Virus record (IMG/VR): IMGVR_UViG_3300006751_000011
Span: 1-62,575 of that record
Length of the DNA stretch: 62,575 nucleotides
Source of the DNA: a virus
Strand: one strand, 5' to 3'
A program made the translations under genes and the position numbers. This document shows positions 45,901-53,060 of this stretch, piece by piece. Positions within the stretch are counted from its first letter, which is position 1. Each line of letters begins with the position of its first letter. The notes under the pieces were generated by a model. It was not told the DNA's origin. It did no database searches and saw nothing but the letters and a program-made list of their open reading frames with translations.

Positions 45901-48415
45901 GTCAAGTTATGGACCCGATATTGTTGGTAATGATCCAAATTACAAATACAGGGCAGAGAGGCTTCAGTCTTTTTTACAGCCGTTTTATGCCCCTGGCATC
46001 ATGTATAACTCAATTAAGTCGGGAATCGCGGTTGACTATCCGATACACACTTCGCCCGCCGAGCTTACTCACATATCCACCTGGGAAAACGGTTGGGTCG
46101 AGGAAGTGCCTTCCGCATCTCTTGGTGCGGTGATAGGGGCATCTTCCTCACACCATGTTATTACATCAGATCCGGATTGGAGAGTCCCCTTTGAAGCCTT
46201 AATCGATCCCAATGCCCATATAGCCACATCATACAATCCAGAAACCAACTTTATGGATCGTGCAAAGATGTATCTAACAGCGCCGTACTATGGATCTTCA
46301 TCTTTTTATGCACAGTGGCTGGGGAACAGCAAGCCCCATTATCGCTTCGCGATTAATAATTTTGCTGCCGAAGTTCCAAACTTCTTTCTTAAGAATAAAA
46401 ATCTTTCGTCATTTCGCTCCAAGCCCCAGTCGCAGTTCACAGAATTTACATCTGGGACTGCCTATTATATGGATGTCGTGCTTCAGAAGACGCCTGACTT
46501 TATTATGAATTCTCATTATAATCCAAACTGGAGGTCCTTCGCGCCGGCGCCGCAGACCTATTTTTCTGCTGAGATTCTTACAAATCCGCACTTTAACCCT
46601 GACGGAATTATTAGCCCACCAGGCGGACCCAGCACAGATGATCAACTTGATTGGGGATCTCTTACTGGTTGGGGGTATGGACCTAAATACCACGTGACCG
46701 GAACTATTACTTCTGACGCATCTATTGGAGCTAGCGGCAGCTTGTTGTATTCTGATACAGATGAAAAGTATGTATCTACTTTCTTCAACGCCATAGATCC
46801 GTCATTCGCTGTACACGCCCCACCATATCTCTATGGACGAGCTGTCAGCAGAATGATTTTTAAACCACATGAAGTTCTTGAGATGGCGCCTGGGGAATCT
46901 GCACGATTTTCTCTAGACACAATAATTGCCAGCCTTGAAGGCAATATAGAAGAGCAATTAGAACACGGTGTCGGTCAAGCAAGAATGACTGCCCTCGCCT
47001 CGCGAGCATTAAAGAAGGTTAGCGGCGATCCGAATAATTTTGCAGCGAAAGACAACGTTATGAGCATTAGTGCTTCTATCAATTTATTTGGAACAACTAA
47101 TATTCCTCAAATTGAATATGATGCCATCACGCGACAGCCATTAACCGCGAAAGCGACCGGCGCCGAGTCTGAAAAAACCTGGGTTATCCACACTAAATGG
47201 GAGACACCCGCGCTTAATTTTGCCAACGGCACGGGCGGTACTCATTCTGGGGTGGTTGAAGGCACAATGGTCATGGAAGATGAGTCGGATATCAGAAACG
47301 TCACAGGTTCTTGGTGGGAAGATATTACAATTCCTAGCTCCCTAAAGAGACCCTTGGGAATGTGGAAGGGTTACGGATCCGTCCCGTCAGCAGAGTCTGG
47401 AATTAAACTTTCTTTGAAAGAATCGTTCCCAGCGCGAAACGCGAACGGCACAGACACCGATGGGAATAAAATCTCATCTTTAATAGGAGCGTGCGGCTTC
47501 CAATCAACAGACATGAAAATTGGAGAACTGGCTGAATACAAGATGATTTCTGAAGCCGTAATCGCGATTCCGTTTGTTGATATTGAAGGTAGAAGGAAAT
47601 TTTTTGCTCTGGGCAATACAATCGCCGAGTCTAGAGGTGTATTCAATAAAGCGTTGTCATCCAAAGAGGGACCCGGCTCGTCAGTGATAAGCATGGCTAA
47701 GAAGATGCCGAATTATATTTTTCCACCGCATTTGGATTTCTTGAATGATGAGGCTATCGAGCCATTTGCGATGTACATATTTGAATTCACTCATAAATTA
47801 TCACAGCAAGATTTATCTAATATTTGGCAGAATGTGATGCCGGATATTGCAGTTACCGCCGAGAAGGCTCATGCGTCCGTAACTCATAAAACAGGAGAAA
47901 ATGAATTCTTCCGAGGCAACAAAATTCCAGACAACACAAGATGGATGGTTTTTAAAACAAAAAGAAGATCGGCGTCAAATTACTTTAAAATGACAGCTGA
48001 TGCAAAAGATGACAATAAATTCAATTTCTTAAGTTATGTTTCAGATCAGGAAATGGAAAGATACAATTATAATTGGCCTTATGATTTCTTTAGTCTTGTA
48101 GAATTGGCTAAAATTGATACTAAAATCGGAATTGGCGACGATGCATTTCCGATGCCGCCTGTACTCCCCCGCATACTCGGCAGCATGACAATGGCAAATA
48201 CGACAATACAAGGTGTCCCCTCACTAGTCGCGAATCCAACTACTATAAATGCCAACAATTTGGGCTCGTCGCTACCAGCCGTTACTTATCATTTTGATAC
48301 AGGATTACAGGCAGCACAAACAGCTGCAACGCAAACAGCTATGGAAAGCCCGCTCATTAACGCGCCTCTGCTAAACGCGATCAGAAATCTTGGACCAACC
48401 GGGGGAAATAACTAA
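36953..48415 (+). CDS. Giant virion protein with three LamG domains (probable wedge or fibre protein)
   Basis: This is a 3820-residue protein, the longest in the window. Three laminin-G/concanavalin-type domains are visible: about 160-400 (GVTIEFWFKY, DGNWHHLAITAK, LDEFRYWKTA), about 1240-1450 (FSISCWIKFD, DSWHHLTFVYDG, HIDELAMFNE) and about 2010-2200 (MTVSIWFYLP, DRWHHVVFALD, IQDISLWNDI). The segment near residue 640 (NNLSYIYKSKGTEKSFRNLI) has the phage-tail pattern of a KGT turn with helices, found in baseplate and fibre proteins. LamG folds bind sugars, so it may contact host surface glycans. It lies where T4 has gp7 and gp8. Confidence 0.75.
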   Translation: MSIKNLFSEKQKVMSQKSISDITGSATPVESSDYIDNYLAKKERFLPPVNFATASNFAKFGSAKEYSADAIQRIYNTYPYDGSLSEKISWLNSSNFYDLYIFNHEYPRTCGYAVFSPLEWGSRVGAEVSNFGYPDSVEYIQVKGGPHPDPSSGSLKLSRQFPAPYDGKANLYDATTGINRESNLALDVNSGVTIEFWFKYSATAPEQVELASKTSRQVIFDLWNGQSGTGASDSYGRMLAYTDASGMYARWHSGSYYSAFQLSSETTAAVADGNWHHLAITAKVVPYGSVGQVTIEWNDFLDGQWSSKGTSLSIYGGGGFFTPPMSLGSVTGSMIANLGAARIPGIAPSEVTTAVAAEHSDGFGKISGSLDEFRYWKTARTPQEIKRFWNTQIGGGSNTDGSKFSGSAQPVDLGVYYKFNEGNVGNAIVDSSVLDYSGRISNGIWTGYIAGSSRVAGETSSAIIESSASTTEFKDPIIYSSHPDVSSLYTVLTERGEEWDLQNNMALYHTMPEWITSEDQDEGGEQLKKLTQIIASYLDTTFLQIQALPSITKNQYPYEELTLHNPNEWTEHQTDVLKYSNSPVPFARNLIEDLGMGAPEIFAMADELAILGNRDDIEEFDQKLYDIKNTIYQNIHNNLSYIYKSKGTEKSFRNLIRCYGVDDELIKINLYIDGATYSFSDSDYRSTSVKDKYIDFNDADRNRSTIYQSASFSTSNSISYIPGMNPTLADTAGATGSAMTFEADVIFPHKFERTHPSNLWYSYPDLTSSIFGCHTAQPTVSTPENFAWATRDSASFQVHALRDIEDSKDVRFMLTSSNGSIPTLTSDLFQEVYENERWLFAVKVYPESPLEGKWVSGGSSTVSGSWIMEFQGYNPLLDQMQNSFSVSASIPARDGTYFMNANKRVYAGAHRENFSGSLDIKTDIKVGSVRVWDDYLTDFDLSTHAKDPTNYGRTHAYKNSYLFSQDTTPGTDIDAIPQFETLLLNWTFEDVTGSTNGAYLQDHYGGSAWEGSFEVLDYSSGSDDKWEVPSRYKYHYTGRGDWFLPEDTTNLVDSNYLSVVKTNLPEVSSGEDMISILDTDDNYFTRDSKPINHYFAIEKSMYQTISEEMLKIFATAVEFNNLVGEPVNRYRQEYKSLGKLREAFFRKVGNTPDFNRFVNFYKWIDGSLTDMLMQLVPMSANFSTGVKTMVESHILERNKYWNKFPTLEMKAKPIVGRLKGINELSYDWEHGHPSYTAYPYATSKSIEFVSGSSHYIDFGDQDHWTFGDESDDSPFSISCWIKFDDLDTANMPSFIMGKNSEYRIAWGSSPATGGGQGLYFVVRDFTGTFWLSKCITKAAFKTLVTEDSWHHLTFVYDGTADSSSDISIYIDGVLWGGLNPAGSTDGVQNVQGASHGSYVAMHNTTNEFQVGRLGGYAGDYFDGHIDELAMFNEALTAAQASLLYNNGYPVDIAAEGIGTLAAYWKLGDGDDTGASGIKDSSGNNRHGTVSGISSFSSDVFWAGPKPPTLIENKNCLWWKDRSEASASFTAGNQTDTDRNVLRRILTSDVTTNKILATGEYTDPTNYPNSGFPNAAEFNLAQDGANLAARTQYKGSTYALRSFSKPYKLESEETIQIHGGINYHANKRRELTKHWAVLASPMGAYISLAPGYTDDLLDCDDVINPSKKEFHSFAIDPGGGFGSGPVPEKGAHFAPFNFVSSSVTTNSSLAETGIDIVNLHDDSYGDTNERPMQGPFTERHVGGMAHRHQDISDTTHTSVTRTENFKVSGLKDVGFFVIPGDYASPGTKHSDQPFNRFYRDGVAKRPVNIRNILTTTDSALSQSALGNYENEIQILNTQNDGGTFLAKMQAATGSDGFYTINYPSASLVISDISDTPKLLAVGKALLDSSTALLPPYTTSQFNPYLSKNKITERFSAPGDPSTAGDAFGGFGIDKAANKYSVYNALPWRNRQVRFPTNALLTAHTGKYGSFSGSALGATDVTTAATASFHKTHRNTDYRTKHTGATTAYRSNSVYFGGSTADQFYRDNTNVDDLNKMTVSIWFYLPSGGSATAQLISFNSNDGIATVSDSYIRFRVKQASSWTWFNTPVDSIQNDRWHHVVFALDQGETQEWRTTSLDYATMSPTNKYFPKFWIDGEQVSVSVAQDTDWSGAYQTDFGDICVGTYYKGNTTSPFAGYIQDISLWNDILTDAQVKDIFRLPGYDSSGPGDLTRLSYVSADEDTNKLHAWWQFNHATDIDDVAPIGNSLHLDSHNGSPSVNTDNFLAANDIGTYCGQRFDNYYIQHPIPANDFGYAWITASADHTEGCELLTTASFVTASAFGSYTWQATGKRYWGHDAYHHNSDIKEFLPLDFAGLNTNIYEPVSSSNNILGYPSLTSANISLTYDVIQSNYPNQAFIRGDGYSLEHGDESETTTGFPGIAAILNGINLHRNGPYGYPSWKQIRGGNHPIIREHKKSNIHSMLLTTGVHQKPGVLTAQPTTGELGAKHRELIRISNLVESPVSINYPLVHRVETVMDGIAQELTVRHTYANNLVTFANPILRRMVDRLSPKEQPRQTYDDFKDTYLSGDEDPSANPVIGFKSLIYKQVVYPKLENTYLSGSRARLAYAETAAHISQSKNGEYRTFWKDNLDDRNRGEGALNSMGYPIYSDINQATGWESSFISNYVLGSGTLSTWPLDVGLGTQDHLVGYSAALYGFFVGSSSLGNSVTLIPPSSDEFGGTWGELNRDPNATLFGSLTTAQLNTLNGLAGTNGYTHFMNDDNIICHATASQCIDFYDLSGISWQDPGAAHAPGAGGPVLGGYPLVATTSETSWLKKTPCTRMGSGVWSTAHWAGRSPWYDSYEDYSDDIRPMAKDHTILPEFKISDHIDYYLEQGGFKDKRNRAFLNLPGASITSSATGGPDEPLYEVSPYNENFFKEYSHSDFMKDFEVIQEEHDSLANASIISLKCSAVKKLLPYDGFYPVQRCLQLGGIMSASYAPYLSGSASSSYGPDIVGNDPNYKYRAERLQSFLQPFYAPGIMYNSIKSGIAVDYPIHTSPAELTHISTWENGWVEEVPSASLGAVIGASSSHHVITSDPDWRVPFEALIDPNAHIATSYNPETNFMDRAKMYLTAPYYGSSSFYAQWLGNSKPHYRFAINNFAAEVPNFFLKNKNLSSFRSKPQSQFTEFTSGTAYYMDVVLQKTPDFIMNSHYNPNWRSFAPAPQTYFSAEILTNPHFNPDGIISPPGGPSTDDQLDWGSLTGWGYGPKYHVTGTITSDASIGASGSLLYSDTDEKYVSTFFNAIDPSFAVHAPPYLYGRAVSRMIFKPHEVLEMAPGESARFSLDTIIASLEGNIEEQLEHGVGQARMTALASRALKKVSGDPNNFAAKDNVMSISASINLFGTTNIPQIEYDAITRQPLTAKATGAESEKTWVIHTKWETPALNFANGTGGTHSGVVEGTMVMEDESDIRNVTGSWWEDITIPSSLKRPLGMWKGYGSVPSAESGIKLSLKESFPARNANGTDTDGNKISSLIGACGFQSTDMKIGELAEYKMISEAVIAIPFVDIEGRRKFFALGNTIAESRGVFNKALSSKEGPGSSVISMAKKMPNYIFPPHLDFLNDEAIEPFAMYIFEFTHKLSQQDLSNIWQNVMPDIAVTAEKAHASVTHKTGENEFFRGNKIPDNTRWMVFKTKRRSASNYFKMTADAKDDNKFNFLSYVSDQEMERYNYNWPYDFFSLVELAKIDTKIGIGDDAFPMPPVLPRILGSMTMANTTIQGVPSLVANPTTINANNLGSSLPAVTYHFDTGLQAAQTAATQTAMESPLINAPLLNAIRNLGPTGGNN

Positions 48416-49527
48416 TGAACTTCTTTGATCCGAAAGAAGACGTCATAGACCTTAAACTAACGCAGTATGGCAAGCATCTTCTGTCTAAGGGCAGACTCTC
48501 TCCGAAATATTATGCGTTCTTTGATGACGATATCATCTATGATATAAAATGGGTCACTGGTTCATTGGCTGAGAGACAATCAGACACCGCAGACCGCATC
48601 CAAGACGAGACCCCGCGCCCTCGCATTCAAACTTGTTATTATGGTGTCGAGACTGAAATAAAGAAAATAAATGAACTGGTCCGACAGAAAAAAGCTGAGC
48701 TTGGAGACGACAGGCTACAGCCCTCCGCAGCCCGCCATCATGTAATGTCTCAACCTCTCGGTAACGCGAGCCTTAGCACTAACAAAATGCCAGCTTGGGA
48801 AGCTTATTTCTTATTAAATTCCCTCAATAGCTCGGTTGATTACATGACGGGCTCTTCTCCAAACATTAAAATTCCGCAGCTCAATTGTGAAATAAAATTT
48901 AAAGCATACGCATATGCCGATGGCGAGGACCCAGACAAGGGGCAGAGAAAAGATAATTCTACTGATGACTTGACCGGCGCAGATTCCGATCACGTTGGCA
49001 TGTGGGGAGGCGAGTTAGACTTTGATGACGGCTCAAAGTTGATCGTGGAGCAAGACTCTATCCTGCTGGAAATAGATGAATCTAACACAGACTATCTTGA
49101 TAACAATTTTGATATTGAGGTCTATGAGATAAAAACCGTCGCAGCATCCGGAAGTCAACAACCTGGACAAAATAAAGGCGAGCATGACGAACTCCTGCCG
49201 CTTTATTTTTCTAGACTACAATCCGATTTGGGAATTAATTACTTGGCTTCAAGTCCGCAAGGTTCATCCCAGAACATATCAACCGCGTTTCCCGATGTTG
49301 ATCCTAATTACGTTGAATACTTTTTTGAGATTAATGTGGATAGGGAGATTGATCAACACACGTTATGTAATAATTTACCAGCCGACAAAGCACGTCGCGG
49401 AAGAATTCAAAGTGAATTCAAGTGTCCCGATATATCAGACGAGAGAAAGAACACATTGGCTGGGATTAGTGACGGCTTATACGATTCGGAAATGGCGGAT
49501 CTTGACGACTTTGAGGATTGTGATTGA
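48415..49527 (+). CDS. Structural protein with a conserved N-terminal virion domain
   Basis: This is a 370-residue acidic protein. The start FFDPKEDVIDLKLTQYGKHL and LSKGRLSPKYYAFFDDDIIY form a domain that recurs in marine phage structural proteins and also at the N-terminus of the 307-residue protein at 55809. The rest is acidic and linker-rich. It overlaps its upstream neighbour by 1 base and the next gene by 4. A tail-completion or adaptor role is likely but not shown. Confidence 0.65.
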   Translation: MNFFDPKEDVIDLKLTQYGKHLLSKGRLSPKYYAFFDDDIIYDIKWVTGSLAERQSDTADRIQDETPRPRIQTCYYGVETEIKKINELVRQKKAELGDDRLQPSAARHHVMSQPLGNASLSTNKMPAWEAYFLLNSLNSSVDYMTGSSPNIKIPQLNCEIKFKAYAYADGEDPDKGQRKDNSTDDLTGADSDHVGMWGGELDFDDGSKLIVEQDSILLEIDESNTDYLDNNFDIEVYEIKTVAASGSQQPGQNKGEHDELLPLYFSRLQSDLGINYLASSPQGSSQNISTAFPDVDPNYVEYFFEINVDREIDQHTLCNNLPADKARRGRIQSEFKCPDISDERKNTLAGISDGLYDSEMADLDDFEDCD

Positions 49528-52500
49528 TGACAGTATTGGCAAACGAAGAAGAGTTAATTGGTTCCCTGATTCCAGATGTGTACATTAAAACAATCACCCT
49601 GGAAACAGCCGGAACAGTCATTCGCGAAACTAATCCACATATCGAGCACGCTAGGGAGACAATATCAGCATCTCCACCGACAAACAATAATTTGTCGGCA
49701 ACGTTGGATCTTTTACTAAAGGAAGAGTTCAGTAACGATCTCATTGGTTCTTGGTTTAGCGACCAGGACTTTCAAAAGTATTTGCGGTTTACTGTTATCC
49801 AGTCTTCTCACCCGTTGGTTACAAAAATATTATCAGCAGCGAATAATGCAATTCAAATTGTGAACATGAATTCTGCCGATGAAACTGCCGTCTTCGCGGC
49901 GGAGCTTATGGCTGAACTGAAAGATTTGCCAGAATTCAGTACGTTCGCCGGTGTTACAGCCGCATATTCAGAAGAAGACATTCCAGAAATAATGGAGCTT
50001 ATTGAACAGAACACAAAAACTAAATATGTCTCGGTTAAAGAGTTTATGCTCAATAACAATTCAATGCTCAACCAGAAAACTCAGTCTGTTACCGATTCGG
50101 GGCACCGTATATTTGATTTTACTTTTCGGCTCAAATTTGATATTCCAACATCCAAGCCACAACATTTAAGTTATTTTGCGGTTTCTTCCATCGATATCGA
50201 TCAGATTATTTCTGATTACAATCTTGATAAAACAGATACCCATCTCTTAGAACTTATGAATGGCAAAACCGTTTTGGATAACGTCATAGCCAATGGTAGT
50301 TTGGTATCCAAGTCTTTTGTTTTTAGAGACCAAGACGGTCTTATATGGTCTGGACCCGTACACAAAGAGTCTGGTATGTGGCTCACGGGAAGCCCAGAGA
50401 GCTTAAGCAAAAGCCCGTTAACGAGGGCTGAAATTGAAAATGGAAAAATTCAAGATTTTAGAAATTATGACGATCTTGAAAGACTGCAATTAAATTTTTC
50501 AGTTGTAGAAAATACGTCATTTAATAGTAATCTTCCATTCCAAAGACTTACTAATGACAACATGGATGTTCCACGCGCAAAAAGTTATTTTTCTGATGTC
50601 GCTCTTTCTAGAGATAGCCAAGGGGCTTGCCGTTTTATTTTCGGACTTGACTATGGAAAGATGGTTAAAGAAAACACAAAATATGGCGCATTATATAATA
50701 AAAATAACTTGCAGCGGATGTTCGATAACGTTAGAATTAGAAACTTTTCTGTACTACGCCGCCGCGTGACACGCGCAGCAACGACACTTAATCAGCTTGG
50801 CAGTCCTGTGGAGAAAACAGAGATCTTTAATCAAGATGAGGCTGTTGATATTATTTGTCACTCTGGAGAATCCACACCTGGCAAAATGAAGTTAGGTACT
50901 GAAATAAATGGTGTAGTGAGGGAGGTTTCTCTCGCGTCACATTCCGACATTTCCGAAGTAAGGCACTTCACAGGTATTGATCATTCAATGCCACTTGTTA
51001 CAGATGGATATTACCAATATGGCGTTGAGATTGAGATAGAAGACCGCACTGATAAATTGATTCTGGACAAGATAAACGATCTTGCTAAAGCAAAGTATTG
51101 GCTGGACCATTATTATAATTTAAGTATATTACCAGCACACTTCGATCTATTGGGAAATAAATTCACAGAAGAATTTATTGATCAAATGTACAGCCAGTAT
51201 GGCTGGAAGGCAGGGGGAAAGCCGCTCATCACAAGTCCGTGGATTGCGCCAGTAACGTCCTATTTGGAAACTCTATCGTTCTTCCGGAAGAAGCCTGTTA
51301 ATATGAAGCTAGCGACCTCCTTATGGAAATATACAGATCCGAAAACCGGAAACCCTCGCGGCATCGCGATGATTCAGAAATTAATAGAAAATCTGGCACA
51401 AAGATTAGCTTCTGTCATTGGCGTAAATATCTCAGAAAAACGACCGCCCAATCTTTCTCCAGATGGTGATGGCAATTATGTCATGCCAGCGGCTATCTTA
51501 TCACCTGGAAAGCCACCTCTTAAAACATTTAAGCTGGAATATTATTTCCATCAAGTTTTTGACAGTAACTTGCCAAAGGCGGTTGGTTATGATTATCTTT
51601 CAAAGGGTCCTTTGGAAAAAGAGCCCAGCAGGCACGGTTTGAGAACAATTAGCAGCGCAGATTATAGACAGCGCACGGAGTTGGAATCTTTAAAATTTTT
51701 CAACGACTTAAACAGCGATATTAGTATGAGAGCATCAAATTCAGTTTCGTATACCGAAGGGGATACGCTGTCCAGCACATCACTGACATATCTTAGCCCT
51801 TCAAATGTTAATCTAGCAGTGCGGGGTAACTATTCTATGCTGGATAATCCGTTTGATCCGGAGAAGGCATTGAAGATACAATCGGCTATAACCGCGATCA
51901 ACCTTGCTAAAAAATCTCCGTTCATGCCGGTCTTATCGCCGTCACAACAAAACCCGAATGCCTCTTCTCAAATGGATCAGGGGCAGTTGGATATCAAGTC
52001 TAATATGACTAGCGTGATGTCTATTTTCGGCTGTACAACGGCAGCCCCGGTGTCTTCTCCCTTTCAAAATTTTCCACAATTATTAGATTTGGATTATGAC
52101 CCATATGCCGATGCTGAAGAATTGATGGGTCTGGCGTATAGCAATGTCGACCAATCAAAACGCCCCGCGACAGACGAGATAAAAAATAATGAACTGGAGA
52201 CTAAAACAAACCCGGTGTCTTTATTTGTTAATCTTGCTTTTCCGATGTTTATGTCTGGGAAGGGAATGTCAAATCTTTTTACCAATTATAATCTTGCAGA
52301 CTCTATGTCTAAACCAGCCAAGAGGCTGTTATTAAACAGTTTTAATATTAATTTTTATAAGTTGACGAACACATCTGGCTCGCCGTCTGCGATAGAGACC
52401 GCCACATCTGCTCTTGCGACAGCTACGGAGTTGCCCACTACAACCGTGGGTAATAACGCGGTGAACGCGAGTATGATGTCACAAATGTTAAACCTTCCGA

Positions 52501-53060
52501 ATCAAGTGAAATCTCTGTTCTTATCAGATACAGCCGGTGCTACTGTCAAATATAACTGGTTGGCTAATGATGGTCTTCCGACCTTGACCAAGGCTGCGTT
52601 TATCTTAAATTATAAAACGCTGCGCAGAACAGAAGTGTTTGTTGGGTACGGTCGCGACAGTGAAGGGCAACCCATGCTTAAAAACCCCATATGGGAACCA
52701 CTCACAGAGAAGCTGCTTGATAAAGCATCGGATAATAACTTACTTTGTCGCACCGTAAAATATGAAAATAAAACCTTCGGATGTGTTGAAGCGATCGGGA
52801 TGCGATTGCCAGTGTATAACAAATATTTTGTTATCGGAGGGGATTCTTCAGTTACCAAGCCAGCCCCAAAACCGTATCTCAATAAATTGAAAGTCTCGTT
52901 CAACAGGGTTTTAAAACAACACCAACACCTCCGACCAGAATTTTTATCTACCGGAATAATTCCTTCAAAGCTGGTCACCCCGACTGCCTCGACCAAACTT
53001 AAGGTTGCGGAAAAGGTTGACTTAACAAAAAATATTAAGTTGGACACTAAGGTAAAATAA
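49524..53060 (+). CDS. Large virion protein of unknown function (1178 residues)
   Basis: This protein has a strong alternation of helical and beta segments with no recognised enzyme motif. A middle section (YQYGVEIEIEDRTDKLILDK, then INDLAKAKYWLDHYYNL) looks like a wedge or tail sheath linker. It is placed between two structural genes and overlaps both or abuts them. Its size and setting suggest a baseplate or fibre-attachment protein. Confidence 0.55.
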   Translation: MMTVLANEEELIGSLIPDVYIKTITLETAGTVIRETNPHIEHARETISASPPTNNNLSATLDLLLKEEFSNDLIGSWFSDQDFQKYLRFTVIQSSHPLVTKILSAANNAIQIVNMNSADETAVFAAELMAELKDLPEFSTFAGVTAAYSEEDIPEIMELIEQNTKTKYVSVKEFMLNNNSMLNQKTQSVTDSGHRIFDFTFRLKFDIPTSKPQHLSYFAVSSIDIDQIISDYNLDKTDTHLLELMNGKTVLDNVIANGSLVSKSFVFRDQDGLIWSGPVHKESGMWLTGSPESLSKSPLTRAEIENGKIQDFRNYDDLERLQLNFSVVENTSFNSNLPFQRLTNDNMDVPRAKSYFSDVALSRDSQGACRFIFGLDYGKMVKENTKYGALYNKNNLQRMFDNVRIRNFSVLRRRVTRAATTLNQLGSPVEKTEIFNQDEAVDIICHSGESTPGKMKLGTEINGVVREVSLASHSDISEVRHFTGIDHSMPLVTDGYYQYGVEIEIEDRTDKLILDKINDLAKAKYWLDHYYNLSILPAHFDLLGNKFTEEFIDQMYSQYGWKAGGKPLITSPWIAPVTSYLETLSFFRKKPVNMKLATSLWKYTDPKTGNPRGIAMIQKLIENLAQRLASVIGVNISEKRPPNLSPDGDGNYVMPAAILSPGKPPLKTFKLEYYFHQVFDSNLPKAVGYDYLSKGPLEKEPSRHGLRTISSADYRQRTELESLKFFNDLNSDISMRASNSVSYTEGDTLSSTSLTYLSPSNVNLAVRGNYSMLDNPFDPEKALKIQSAITAINLAKKSPFMPVLSPSQQNPNASSQMDQGQLDIKSNMTSVMSIFGCTTAAPVSSPFQNFPQLLDLDYDPYADAEELMGLAYSNVDQSKRPATDEIKNNELETKTNPVSLFVNLAFPMFMSGKGMSNLFTNYNLADSMSKPAKRLLLNSFNINFYKLTNTSGSPSAIETATSALATATELPTTTVGNNAVNASMMSQMLNLPNQVKSLFLSDTAGATVKYNWLANDGLPTLTKAAFILNYKTLRRTEVFVGYGRDSEGQPMLKNPIWEPLTEKLLDKASDNNLLCRTVKYENKTFGCVEAIGMRLPVYNKYFVIGGDSSVTKPAPKPYLNKLKVSFNRVLKQHQHLRPEFLSTGIIPSKLVTPTASTKLKVAEKVDLTKNIKLDTKVK

